From positions 821,373,001 through 821,437,000 of the forward strand of contig CM057459.1 of the NCBI GenBank assembly GCA_016271365.2: a stretch of 64,000 bases of DNA. Reading direction: 5' to 3'. Below, piece by piece: positions 9,401 through 20,950 of the stretch (its first letter is position 1; every line of letters begins with the position of its first letter). Under the pieces are notes generated by a model. That model ran no database searches. It was not told where the DNA came from and saw only the letters and a program-made list of their open reading frames with translations. Position numbers and translations under genes: made by a program. Source of the DNA: Neoceratodus forsteri. Taxonomy: Eukaryota; Chordata; Ceratodontiformes; Ceratodontidae.

Positions 9401-11754
9401 AGCACATAGAAGCAAGCAACATTCGGCATTGACAAATGCTTGTTTTTGGTCAGCAGTGAGCCACTGCACAGCACTTTCTCATTTTGTGCCAGCATGTGCT
9501 AGCATTTGGTCTCCATCACTTGTTAGGAAATACATGTCTGGTGCTTAATGTATAATTCAATGGGATTTCATTGTAATTATTATGAATTAAATCTTCCCAG
9601 ATGCCCTAGGGCTTTCCAGTGCATTGTATTGTTGGAGTGTATATACATAATTATTCCACCATTCTATGTCAGAATTCCTGCATAAGTTGCTCATTTGACT
9701 TCCAAACTTTTGCAGAAGTGGAAATCAGACTTTCATGGAAATTTCACTGGCAGAAGTTTTTTTTCTTGCACAGCTCTACCAGGAACTACATAGCAACAGG
9801 AGCTGTCGTCACCCATGTGATCTGTACCTGCAAGAATACGAGACAGGAGAACAAACAAGTTTAAGATGCTGACAGTCTATAGAGTTTAACCTTTCTCACC
9901 TGTATCTCCCCTCCCTTTCCATGGTAGAAAATCAAATCCACTTGACAACTTATCTTTGATGTTAGAACACAATGTGTTAAGCCTTTCTCACCTGTAGTTC
10001 TAGCCTCTCAACCCCAGGTCCCTCAAAATCCTTACAAATAACACCATTGTTGGATGGACACAAGCAGCTCAAATTTCAATGAGCAGGTAGATCGCGGTGC
10101 AACTTTCTTTAATCTAGGGCTGTGGCAATTTCATGGTGCACCAGGGACCCTGCACCTGATTTTGGTAAAATCAGGGTCCCAGCACCAACTACCCAGGTTT
10201 GCTGCAAGGTGCCAGCTGTGCCATAGAAAAGGTTGATCACAGGGAAATGCCGCAAGCTGCGGATGGGATTGCTGCAGCTGCCAGAGAGCTGAACACCTAC
10301 CAGCTACCATAGCACACCAGACAATACATTTCAGGATGCTCTGCATTAAACATGGGTTGACTCATAGTCCCTGTCAATGCATGCTTGTCAAGAATAACTG
10401 AAATAAATGGTTTTTTCTTGCATGTGTTCATATAACATCACCTTTGTCTTTATTGGGTTTGCATTTGCTGGGGCTCAGCAACATTGTATTTATATATTCA
10501 CCACAGTATATAATACTTACTGGTTGGCAAAGTAGCTATTTGGGGGGGTTATGGCATGACAGTATGGGTGGGCTGGCACAGGGGAAGTTAGTACACATCA
10601 TAGCTGGTCTAACCACTACTAGCTCTTGTGACCACAATGGAGCTTTCAAAATCCCAATTATGGGGATGTTGCATCCCTGCTGTGGTGCAAGCCCCCTTGT
10701 GACATGGTGTACCCCCTTGTAGGGTGCAATGCTGCCGCAGGGCCAGTTTGGCACAGGGGGTCCCATCAGGGATATAGCAGGTGTACTAAAATTTTACCTG
10801 GCTAAGATTTCAATACAATGAGCCTATTGTGTCAATTTTGTTAGATGCAGACTCCTTGTGCCAACTTTGGGGCTTTGAAAATCTAGCCCAGGGTATTATT
10901 CAAAGATTGTCATTCAGATCTGGTCTGGGCATTTGAAGGACAGTAACAGCAGCAGCATAGTAGTTGTTGTCAAATAACATTCATCTCAGCATTGATCACA
11001 TCAGTGGTGGTGAGTTGAACTCCAAGGCTGAAATAAATTCCAGTCAAAATCTGAGGAGATAGCAATTTCATTGTAGAAGGACTCAATGTATGCTTCTTCT
11101 CTTCTGAAAAATGCTGCCATGACTTATGACACAACCTTGGGCTCTGGCTTCTACTTGAGCTTTCAGCATTGCTGCTTTCCCTTAGCCAGACCCTGAGCCC
11201 TGACTTTTGTTTGTCATGCTTTTTGACATCTGAGCATAAAGTAATACACAAAAAATGTGCACAGTTTACAAGGATGAGTCTGAAGGCAGTTAAAACCCTG
11301 TGTCAAAAAGCCATTTTACTTGAGAAGAATTCAACACTGTAGAGATGTAGTAAAGTCACATGCATACAGAAAGGCTACTTTAATGGGGGGAGGTAATAAA
11401 ACACAATTGTAGACAAAGAAGACACTAGTGTAAATAAGGCAAGATAGGTTTGCAGATTCTCTTTATTCTGAAGTATTTATAAAGGTAGTGACATCTCACT
11501 GGGTGTAGTAGTGCAAACCATTAATTTAGCAGTTGCAATTTGCAGAAAACCAAAAAATACAGAACATTTACACATCCTTTAAAGAGCTACTGATGCCTCA
11601 AAGAAAACTTTGAAAAACATAATAATTTAGCTTGCATTCCATATATGTTCTATATATTTCTCTTCCCCATTATTTATTACCGAGAAAATGTACATGAATA
11701 CGTGATCTTCATCTTTTAGAGTTCCCTTACAGTTCATCTGCTTCTATAGCTTAC
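9401..11754. other. no gene recognised; one short hairpin
   Basis: No conserved frame on either strand. A small hairpin lies at about 10133-10186, where TGGTGCACCAGGGACCCTG faces CAGGGTCCCAGCACCA. The words GGAAATGCCGCAAGCTG near 10245 echo 8426-8443, so an unknown dispersed repeat may cover part of it. Confidence 0.4.
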
Positions 11755-11854
11755 TCCCTACTTAAAGTCATAATCCTCTGTTGTGACATCATAATCTGTT
11801 AGCATGAGAGAAACTGTGATGTCACAAGCAGTGTATCATGACACCATGTAGGGA
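11755..11854. mobile_element. 100-bp hairpin (MITE-like)
   Basis: The left half TCCCTAC...GTCATAATC...TTGTGACATCA pairs with the right half TGATGTCACAA...CATGAC...GTAGGGA. The arms are about 38 bp each with several mismatches and a ~24-bp loop. No duplication could be set with confidence. Confidence 0.6.
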
Positions 11855-12649
11855 GAAAGCACCAGAAATAGTTGAACTCTTCAGGAACAAAGATTTTGTT
11901 TTAATGCAAATGACATCAGTAGTAAATAATGTGGTGGATGAATATAGAAATAACGTGACATACAAGCTGAACTGTGACTGAATGTTATCTTTTGTTAAAG
12001 TTGCCCTGAAGGTGTCAGCTGCTCTTTAAGTTTTTCAATAAAACACACACATATTAAAGCAGCAGTGCAATGAATTTTTTTTCCAGAAAAGCTAGTTTCA
12101 GCTACAATTAATAAAATATTGGTATGCTTGCCATATCTGCTTTTCTAGGTATCTCCAATGCTTCCTATTTTTGTTTCTCAGTCCTAGCTCTTATAATGTT
12201 TATAATGGCATTTCTAAACCAAATGTGAAAGCTGTTTTTTTGAGAAAAAAGTATAATAAAAGATTTGTTTTTAAATACTTAAATATTAGTGGAACTAGAA
12301 AATTTTACCACCAAATAAAACTGGAAGGTTCCTGGAATCTTTTATAGAAAAATAAAGGTAGGGTAAACTTTTTGCCCAGTTTCATTGTACTGCTGTTTTA
12401 GTCCAAATGTTTCATTGATAGGGCTTGTTTAGGGGAGTGTTTTTATAATTTGGTTATTCCTTATTCCTTCCTTTCTTTCTGGAAATTATTTCATCACTCT
12501 TTTTAAATCCTTCCATTTTCAAGGAGGTTCCAAAGGCAAGGCTCTATAGAAATTATTTTTTTGTTCCTAAACACAATGATTGGTCCCCTTGCTGAGATCC
12601 CTAACCTGCTTGGAGACCAACATGGTGCTCACAAAATGTTTTTGTTCTA
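11855..12649. other. no recognisable feature
   Basis: AT-rich, with homopolymer runs and no frame, repeat or RNA motif that I can support. Confidence 0.4.
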
Positions 12650-13045
12650 GGGGCTGGCTCAATGACCCAGTGACAATGTGTCATGCTGCTGCACAGGTGA
12701 CCAAGATTCAGAATCAGAGTAGGGCCCCAACATCAAGGTACAGGTGTGAGTGAGGTAGCTGCTACCACTTCAGTTGGGGAGGGGTGATAAGAGTTCTGAC
12801 AACACAATGACCCCTATGGCTGAGCCGGGGAGCTCGCTTCTTGCCATGGGGATGTTGTGACACTGAGGCTACCAGAGACACTGCTCAAATCACAGGAGTG
12901 AAGGGATTAATGGGGGAGAACACAAAGGCAAAATCATTGCCTGCCATCTTAATGATGGCTCATAGAGCATGAACAAGATATGTTCTTGATTACAGGCTAT
13001 ATTCCTGGTGGACAACAGACTGAAAAAAAAAAATAAAACATGAAA
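12650..13045 (+). mobile_element. possible tRNA-headed SINE copy (A1), diverged
   Basis: The start GGGCTGGCTCAATGACCCAG followed by TGTGTCATGCTGCTGCACAGG and GATTCAGAATC resembles the tRNA-like head of the SINE family better seen at 45903-46462. It ends in an A-rich tail near 13021-13045, directly against the next copy. The body does not align clearly with the other copies, so membership is tentative. Confidence 0.4.
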
Positions 13046-13052
13046 AGAAAGA

Positions 13053-13606
13053 GCCAGTCCCATGGCCAGCCCACCAGCTGAGCAATAATGTTCCTGCTAG
13101 TGATGCTGATGATTTGGGTTCAGATGCGAACCTGGGAGTTGGAGGGCCATCCTGGGAGAGGAGGATTGAGTGTTCAGTGGACTGCTCTCCTCCTCTAGAG
13201 GAGTGGGTGGGGAAGCGACCTGTATTCTCTACTGACTGGTGGAGGCTGGAAGGCAGCAACCAGAGCTCGCAAAGCCTCACATAGCTTGAGAGGCATGCCA
13301 GACGTCAGTGCGAATATGCCTCACGTCATTACACACCACGCCTCCTGCAAAAAAAAAAACTTGAAAAAATCAGGCTGCACAGGAGGACATCTGGCCTGCC
13401 AAACCCCATGAAATTGACTGAGGGACTATGACCTCAGATCACCTTCAGTCTTTGGTCAGGGAGTAGCTCCCCCTTTCCAACTGGGCCTGCCCTGGGAGGT
13501 AAGCCAGGGTGCACTCCAGGGCAAAGTGTAATCCCAAGGGGAAGGAGTGATGGGGTGGACGAAAAAGGGAGCAAACCAGTACCCAAAAAAAAAAAAAGAA
13601 AGAAAA
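13053..13606 (+). mobile_element. tRNA-headed SINE copy (A2)
   Basis: The head has a B-box-like GGGTTCAGATGCGAACC near 13117. The body words match the family: GGAGGGCCATCCTGGGAGAGG, AGGATTGAGTGTTCAGTGGA, CTGCTCTCCTCCTC and CCCTGGGAGGTAAGCC. It ends in a long A/AAAG tail at about 13586-13606, with the next copy immediately behind. Confidence 0.65.
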
Positions 13607-13840
13607 AGCCAGCCCCATACTGCTATAGCACCATTAGTACTGCTTATTTCAGTGGAGAACTGAGTGTCTGAATGGACCTTGGTTGCTCATGGACCAGCCA
13701 TGGGAGGGAGGATTTAGCTTCCCGTGGATGAATTTCCTCTCAAGAAGGGTACACAGTCAGTATCTCCCTCTGGGACTGCCACTCATCATAAGCTGGGTGG
13801 CAGGGCAGCAGGGTGGATGTAGGAAAAAAAGAAAATGCAG
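13607..13840 (+). mobile_element. tRNA-headed SINE copy (A3), short
   Basis: Begins with AGCCAGCCCCATACTGC right after the A2 tail and contains GGACCAGCCATGGGAGGGAGG and GGATTTAGCTTCCCGTGGAT, diverged versions of the family body. It ends in an A-rich tail near 13826-13838. The middle is deleted relative to the 560-bp copy at 45.9 kb. Confidence 0.5.
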
Positions 13841-14266
13841 TGAAAAGATTTAAGATGAGCAATAAAAGTAGGCAGCTTTTTTTCTGTGTGAGATAAAAAT
13901 AGCCAACAATAATGGGGTAGCAAAATGGTGAAATGAAAACAGGAAAACATATTCCTCAAAAAACTCTATGGGCAAAACATTGGGGCTTTGTGGGTCTTTG
14001 AAAGAAACAAAGGTTTTGGAAATCATGTTTTTGTAGTACAGTACGTGCATAAAAACTGAGTTTGGGGCCTACACATCCGGTCTCACTATTTCATTGTTAG
14101 GAAGTCATAAGGTGAGAAGATCCCACTAGATTTTGACTTTACCTTGGAGCTATTACGTGTGTTTAACACACTTGCTTTTTCTATACCTCATGATAAACAA
14201 CATGTATTATAGTAGGTACTTATACATGGTTTAGAAAAAAAATAATGTGTTGTAATGAAGGTGCAG
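13841..14266. other. no recognisable feature
   Basis: AT-rich spacer between SINE copies, with no conserved frame or repeat. Confidence 0.35.
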
Positions 14267-14890
14267 TATATAGCCGGCCCACCTCCACAGCGGCATGGTG
14301 TCCATCTGTGACACCAACGTTCCGGGTACAGGAACGGACCCAAGAACTTGGAGGGCCAGCCAGGGGGAGAAGGATTGAGCATTCTATGGATGGCTTTCCT
14401 TCTCCGGGGGGAGGGGCTGTGTGTCTGTTGCAAAGTCAGACCTTTAACAGAGGCTGGGGGCTTCTCCATGGCCGGCGCCTGGACTTCTCAGAAGGAACAT
14501 GCTGACACTGGTATCATTGCTCACCATGTCTCCTTCAGTGCAGTAGAGCAGCATATAAAATTGCAGCCACTGTGGGTGATGCCCACCCCCCGACTCCAAT
14601 CTCAACAGCCCCCAGCACTTCCGGAACAAAGCAACCTAATCAAACGTCCACTACCCCAGCCAGTTTCATGCCCTGCCCTTGGGGGAAAGCCAGGGAGGGA
14701 TTGTCAGTGGCCACCCCTACCAACAACCTTCTTTCATCAATGTGATTGCCTGGTGCTGTGGCCCTGCCCTGGGAGGTAAACCGGGGGTATCACTAACAAG
14801 GAAGCTATGTCCATGGGAAGGGGGGTGAGGGGGGTGAGGAGGGCAGGGCTTATGGGTCCAGCAGCTCACATCAAAAAATAAAAAATTACA
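14267..14890 (+). mobile_element. tRNA-headed SINE copy (A4)
   Basis: Starts AGCCGGCCCACC and has a degenerate head. The body shows GGAGGGCCAGCCAGGGGGAG, AAGGATTGAGCATTCTATGG, CTTTCCTTCTCCGGGG and CCCTGGGAGGTAAACC, as in the copies at 20.4 and 45.9 kb. It ends in an A-rich tail near 14870-14890. About 620 bp, so close to full length or with a small insertion. Confidence 0.65.
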
Positions 14891-15059
14891 ATTAAGGTGC
14901 AGCATTGCAGAAAGGAAGCATGGGTGAAATATATGGCTGAACCTCATGGAGAACAGATGGCAAAAGTAAGCATTTTCATAAGGATAAATCATATTTATTC
15001 CCAAGCAATGGCAAGTTAAGCTTGATGAAAATAAGCTCTTGAACACGTCTAGGGTCTTG
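14891..15059. other. short spacer, nothing recognised
   Basis: Spacer between SINE A4 and the 3' end of the hAT relic. No feature seen. Confidence 0.35.
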
Positions 15060-17498
15060 CATTGAACAATGAGGCTCAACAACATCCCCAACTATGCTAC
15101 ACATCCTCATGGATGCACTTCACTTGGGTGGGGCAATCTATTGTACTGTTTCTCACAGTCAGTTGCACTAAGGGAGGAGATGAATGCCTCTTCTCAACCA
15201 AGCAGCACAATAGATCAACCAAAAAAAGTCTCAAAAGACTCTGCAAACTGGCTGGTCAATATGAATTCTGCAGAAAAAGGATGTGCTTGTGTCCTTTTCA
15301 GTAGTTCATTACATAAGGATGTGCTGAACAGTGTCCATTCATTCTCATCAGTGCCAGCAGTACTGAATACTTCATCTCTGCCTCAACCAGTAGAACTAGA
15401 GTTGCCATATGGCATTCCCTGTCTCTCATGAGCTTCTTCATCAGCTGGTTGCACCTGTCCATGGCTGCAGCCAGCCAGCTCATTAAACAGTTGTTGCTGT
15501 AAATAACTTACTTTGTGGCTATCAGTGGCCAGGTGTAGGGACTTACATTTGAACTGAGGGTCCAGTATGGTTGCAAAAATGTGGTTAATGTTAAACAGTG
15601 AATCCAGTTTGGGTTGCAGGTCTTCAACAAGCACAGCATCCTGTTCTGGAATCTCCCTGTGTTCATATAACGTATATATGGGTAAACAACACTGAGCAGT
15701 TTCTGAAGGTGAGAGGGGGGATTGGGGATGGAGCAGCTGCAGTATAGGGGTGCTAGCTGTGGATTCAAGCAGACTTGATAGACTGTGAGGCCTGTTTCTG
15801 TTGGCAAGCTTCTTATGTTTGTATATATCTTTCCAAGGGTCTTTTCAGGACATGTACTACTGGGATCAATTTACTGACTAAGACAATGGAAGCACTTAGA
15901 TCAGAGATGCTCCTAGAAAATGGGGCAATTATGTTGACCTGACATTAATAAGTGACCACTCTTTGTATTCTAGAACTCCTCCAATGTCACACTCCATTGC
16001 CATTTCATGGAGTGCCCACTTCTGTTCTAGGAGTACATCCTGTATCAATTGATGCTGACACAAACCAAGGCATTTTTGCACTTCTCTCAGTTGGATAATG
16101 GTTGTTACAGTGGTGACAATAACCACAGATGGAGTGCGCTGGCCTTAGTACTCTTACACAGCTCTGACCTGGAGTGACGTCCTTGTTGTGGAGAGTCAAA
16201 GGGAGATCCAGTACAACAGGATGAGGAGGAGGAATCAGCAAGAGAAGAAACAGGCTTTAGTACACACCAGTGTGCATTTAAAGAGAGACAGGCATATGTC
16301 GAATTTGTACTGGTCCAGATGGCTGATGATTAGTGGAACCCACCTCCACCTCAAAAAGTAGTGCTGCAATTTCTGTTCTCACGCCATTATAGATCCTTGA
16401 CAGCACAGTACTATAACATGTGGAACGTGATGGGATCTGGTACTGTGGCTGCAAGTACTACAAAAGTCCATAGAAGCCAAAGCCTTTCACAACTAAAGAT
16501 GGTTGAAGATATAACACCATCAATTTCACCAATTAGACATGTGATGTATTGAGCCGTTGGATGGAAAGATTGGTACTTTGCTCTTGTTTTGAAAGCTTTG
16601 ACTACTGGGACTGACTATGGATGGGAGGATGCTGATGCTGCATGCTTGCTGGATAGTGTAGAAATAGCAGGGAACTGACGAAACCTGTTAGAAGTGCTTG
16701 ACCAACTGTTTTTGAGTGTGTGGGGACTCACTGATGTTGAGGGGGAAGGAGGGCCACCACCTGCATTTTTCTCACATGTGGAACATCCTTGTGTTTCCAC
16801 CAGCACTAATACCTACATCATCGGCATGGGATGGGTCTGATGCAACTATAGCACAGATCCTGATGAAGCTCTAAAAACATGGTTCATTAATAAAGTAGTT
16901 GTTAAACTGGACAGAGATTTCACCTGCTAATAGTTCTGCTGTACAGAGTACACTGGCCTCATCATCAAAGCTGCTTAGATTGACCTCATCAGATGATGTA
17001 TCACAAAACAATTCCCTCTGTTGGTGGGAAATACTCAGACCCTGATGAGTGTTCCTGCTCATTAGCACTATCATGTGCTACAGTGGAGTCAGGTGAGAAA
17101 TAACAGGGGTCAAAGTTGCAATGGACACAGTATAAATAGTTTTGGTACTGGCTGTTGCCACAATTGTAGGAGGGGTCAGTGTCACAGTAGCAGTACCGCT
17201 CACCAAGGTTGTGGCAGGAGTGGTCTTGGACACAATATCTGGTGTGGTCTAAGTCAAAGTAGCGGGAATGGTCTGGGTCACAGTAACAGACATGCCTGCC
17301 AAGGTCACAATTGCAGCAGAAGCTGGGGTGCTATTCGTGGCAGTGTTTGGGAGTATCACAGTAGTGGTGGTTAAGGTTGAGGTGACAGTGGTACTGGTGG
17401 CAGTGGCAAGGGATGAAGAAGACACATTGGTGGTAGTGGTACTAGCAGGGGATAAAGAAGACACATCGATGGTATCTGTAGTGGCCAATAATGACATA
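15060..17498 (-). pseudogene. hAT-superfamily (BED-type) transposase relic
   Basis: hAT transposases excise and reinsert elements with 8-bp duplications. Minus-strand fragments appear in the right order. A possible BED finger is near 16800-16750 (CSTCEKNAGGG). The segment near 16440-16390 reads YLQPQYQIPSRSTCYS, matching the DPRY-PSR block. EQKWALHEMAMECD lies near 16030-15980. FATILDPQFKCKSLH (about 15575-15530) is the ILDPRFK block, and QYNRLPHPSEVHP (about 15135) is the C-terminal dimerisation block. Upstream, the minus frame 17498-16871 is nearly open (stops near 17246 and 17075) and very Thr/Ser-rich, then acidic (SSDEVNLSSFDDEAS). Whether that belongs to the transposase is inference. 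Frameshifts and stops throughout; inactive. Terminal repeats not located. Confidence 0.7.
17484..17498. repeat. target-site duplication, left copy
   Basis: GCCAATAATGACATA; it matches 17642-17656 in 14 of 15 positions. The two flank the 143-bp retrozyme remnant. Confidence 0.75.
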
Positions 17499-17641
17499 CA
17501 AAATCACACATGCCCCCACAATGCAAAGCACCATGGGCTGCATATGCAAATCACCACAGAATGTTATGCTGGTCCAACTTTAAGCAGAATTGCATGGTGC
17601 CGAAAGGCCTCTCACACAGTTTGCAAAGGGTGCTAACAGAA
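17499..17641 (-). mobile_element. retrozyme/satellite unit remnant, 143 bp
   Basis: On the minus strand this reads from CTGTTAGCACCCTTTGC through AGGCCTTTCGGCACCATGC, the octamer ATTTGCATATGCA and GGGCATGTGTGATTTTG. It is nearly identical to the segment of the hammerhead array that follows the ribozyme (about 37630-37755 and 37977-38117). It lacks the ribozyme core and the promoter-like PSE. It is bounded by a 15-bp near-perfect duplication, so it inserted as a unit and did not arise by local tandem duplication. Its 5' end lies 8 nt past the predicted ribozyme cleavage point. Confidence 0.8.
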
Positions 17642-17656
17642 GCTAATAATGACATA
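17642..17656. repeat. target-site duplication, right copy
   Basis: GCTAATAATGACATA, one mismatch from 17484-17498. Confidence 0.75.
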
Positions 17657-19149
17657 GTCCTCTTATCATTTAATTCTACTTTTCCTGGTGTCAGCCAATT
17701 CTGTAATGATACTGCCGGAAGCAAAAGGCTTTGAAAACTAAAATATAATCATATCTGGCAACTGCACCCTGACATTACTCAACAGCAAGCTCATGCTCAC
17801 CTGCTGGGGCTGGATAAAGTATGTTTTCTACCTCCCCTGTCTGCCATTGTTGCACTGCTAGATAGCTAAAAGAGGATGACATAGGACAGTAGCACAGTGG
17901 TGTATTTTAAAACTTTTTAGGTTACCTTTTACATATACAGCACATTTATTGTCCAAAAGATTGCTAAAAGTGCATTTTCCATAGACAATACTCACAATAA
18001 ACACCAAAAGCAGTAGCAGCATAACAGGAGACAGAGTCCCCTAACTGGTTTAGCCTAGAGGTTTCATCAGAGGGGGTCACACTGGGTGAGGCAGTGGATC
18101 TGTCATCAATCCTTGGGTGTGTCTGCAATGAATAAAAGCTCCATCCTCACCGTCAAACTCCTGCCTTTGGTTTCTTCTTGACCAGTGACCCCCCTTCATG
18201 ACCCCAACCCACCACTTTAACACTTCAATACACTTTGATGATGATGGCCAGATCATTTGCCCCTTGTGGCCATGTCTGATTCCTGACCTGTATGGCTGAC
18301 TGGCTTCAGGAGTGGCTACTAGCTGAGCTGCAAGCTCACCCACTGCAGCCACCACCACATTCAACTATTCCTCCCAGACCTTGACCATACCAGGCAGGCC
18401 ACACTTTCCAAAGCCGAGAGGACTCATCACAACAAGACGATGTGGTGCCAGAAGCAACCAGTTGGTCCAGTGTCATGTACAATTGATGGCTATCACAGTC
18501 CTCTGAGCTGATGATGAACTACCATTTGATGTGATTCTGCTGGAAAAAATGGTATTTATGGCCTGATCTACCAGCACCAAATCCTGTTGGTTTAGTCATT
18601 CTCTGACTCCTTCTGACATTGGGCTAGTAGCTTGATGTCTTGCACTGTATACCCACAGTTTGGTACTGGTAGGCTAGGACAACTCAAATTCCAAGAAGAC
18701 TTGGTTGATGTGGTATGGATAAAGGTTGGACTCAGTTGGAGGAGGGATCTGTATGAATTGTGTGAATTTCAGAGGACCAGTGCCCACTTCCATTTTTCCC
18801 CAAATGTAGATAAATTGGCTGACCAGGATATCTGTGTTCTGGCAGGTCAGGGGCAGCATGAGGGGATGAAGCCCTCTCCTCAGGAACTAGTATAGCAGTC
18901 CATTTTAACATTAACAGCAGCCAATAGCCTAGCCAGACAAGCCAAATTCTAGTAGAGCTGTCACAGGATGAGGCCGATAAGTAGCCATGAGGGGTAATGT
19001 AAATAATCAAGCTGGTGAGACAGTTGCAGTTTGGGTGGGTGTCCAAGCCAAATGAAGTCCAGTGAATTAAGCTGGCCTAGAACTGGACCCTCAACCAGAC
19101 CATCATCTGCTGCATCAGTCAAGGTAAGGAGCTGGGGGTAAACAGGGGT
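17657..19149. other. no gene recognised
   Basis: Short frames on both strands without conserved motifs. The right part may be the degraded 3' end of the minus-strand CR1 that follows, but I cannot align it by eye. Confidence 0.35.
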
Positions 19150-20330
19150 GGGGAGGAGGGTGGACATTCTTTGATTTTACCAGGTCCACTGGGTGGGAGA
19201 TAGTTTTACTCACTATCGTTGAACTGTAGTTGGATGTAGAATTAAAGTCTAATTCCAATTCTGATTTCACATCTGATCTGTATATTTGGAAATCTGATTT
19301 TGTTGACTTCAGTAATAAAATTCTGAGTTCCAAAAACAGGATCAAAACTGGATGATTCTGACAGATTGATTCCAAGCAAACCTTCTTTAGACCACCCAGC
19401 CAGCTTGTCCAGATTCCTCTTCATGACTCTTATTACCACCTCTAAGTCCACTCAGCCGCAGAGCTTGATGTCTTCTGCAGAAAGGCATATCTTCTCTTCA
19501 ACTCCATCCCCTTTGTCACAAATAAACATATTGAAGAGAACAAGTTTTAAGATCAATGTTTGGGGCACCCCGCTTCTGATTTCCTACAATTTCTGATGTC
19601 TCTCCTTTCAGTACCAACCTCTGAGTCCTCCAACACAGTCAGATTTTTTCCCACTTAGCCACCCTTCTCCAAACCCTAAATCATCCAGTACCTTTACCAT
19701 CTTTCAATCCAGGGTTTTGTCAAAGAGTTCAGTAAATCCAAATATATCATGTCAACAGCCTGACCCTTGCCCACTGATCTTCTCACCCAATCAAAAAAGC
19801 CAATCAGACTCCTCTGGCACATCATTCTGCTGGTTGGATGATGATGTCTAGGGTTCTGCAGCTCAAATGCCCCAGAAACCCCATAAACCTCTCCTTTAAA
19901 ATAGATTCCAAGTTCATTCCCACTGTAGATGTCACATTGACTGGTCTATAGTTTTCTGGCTCCTCACGATTCCTGCTGTTATGTGGGGGAACTATACTCA
20001 CCATCCTTCAATCTTCAGGCACTTATCCAGTCATCAGTGAGCAGCTGAAGATGTCTATTAGTGGACTGGCCAGCACCTGTCCCATTCTCCTTCATACCTT
20101 CAGGTGCAACTCATCAGTACAATCAGATTTATTCATGTTTATTGTCTGATGTTTCTTCAGCATTCATTCTTTGTAATGGACTCCTCTCTGACCAAGACCA
20201 GCAGTCCTCTGTTGGGCACATGTTGCAGTCTACCATAGGACCCATGTCCTATACAGTGAATACTGAACAAAAATAATCATTCAGTAGATTTGCCTTGCTC
20301 TTCTTTTCCTACACCCATTCCTCCCCTTCC
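19150..20330 (-). pseudogene. CR1-type LINE reverse transcriptase relic
   Basis: Minus-strand pieces line up with CR1 RT. DELHLKVMKENG (about 20120-20080) corresponds to the GPDGIHPRVLKEL block. NREEPENYRPVNVTSTVG (about 19970-19915) is the NYRPVSLTSV block. Then come VLKGETSEIVGNQKRG (about 19600), a decayed GVPQGSVLGP-FADD area (19560-19480), and EVVIRVMKRNLDKLAGWSKE (about 19440-19385), the block after the catalytic motif. Many stops. Older and more degraded than the CR1s at 24.2 and 44.8 kb. 5' and 3' limits are uncertain. Confidence 0.7.
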
Positions 20331-20426
20331 TCAGCCCAATCACTCCTCTGTTGGTTTTGTGTTGCTCCCCAATATAGTGAAAGAATGCCTTGGCACTCTC
20401 TCTGACTTCAGAAATCGTGTGCTAGC

Positions 20427-20950
20427 CGGCCAGCCAGTGCAGTGGTTAGATTGTCACTTGCTACGTCAACAACCTAGGTTTGGTAATGAACCCAGGAGTC
20501 GAAGGGACAGCCAGGGGGAGAGAGATCAAGCATCCTATGGACTGCTCTCTTTCCCCAGGGTGAAGGAGGGGAAGAGTGTCCGGTGCTTGATGGGCCCCTG
20601 GCGGAGGCTGGGGGCACCGCTGTGACCAGCACCAGTACATTAGGAGGGTCGTGAAGGATGTTGGACATCATTGCACATCCCCACCACTGGGGCAGCAAAA
20701 ATGCTGGCCCCCTGGCATGACAGCCTATTCCACTCTGCCGTCCACTGCCAACGATGTCCGCTGGGTGGTCCCGCTGTCATGGCCCTGACCAAGAGGGGTA
20801 ATCCAGGGCTTGCCCATGATGTCCGTTGGGAGTGGGAAGCCTCTTCGGCTGCCCCGCCCAGAGGGGTAAGCCTTGGAATGGGGTGGTGGACAAACAGGTC
20901 TGATGACAAGAGAGGGGTTCGGACCCCCCCCAAAAAAGAAAGAATTAGTT
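20427..20950 (+). mobile_element. tRNA-headed SINE copy (B)
   Basis: Head GCCGGCCAGCCAGTGCAGTG with A-box-like CAGTGCAGTGGTTAG and B-box-like AGGTTTGGTAATG. The body has AGGGACAGCCAGGGGGAGAG, GACTGCTCTCTTTCCCC, GGCGGAGGCTGGGGGCACCG and two AGAGGGGTAA-type words. It ends in an A-rich tail near 20930-20945. Part of the same family as 13.0-14.9, 45.9 and 61.6 kb. Confidence 0.7.

Noticed and set aside
17075..17374. Plus-strand Gly/Ser/Cys-rich frame
   Set aside because: Antisense to the Thr/Ser-rich minus frame; both come from the same imperfect repeat. The minus frame is longer and continues toward hAT motifs.
13103..18520. Other CTGATGA words (13103, 16313, 18508) as extra hammerheads
   Set aside because: None is followed by a short stem-loop and GAAAC, and no stem I partner is present. 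Opposite-strand CTGATGA words (for example near 632, 17000, 20115) also lack GAAAC.
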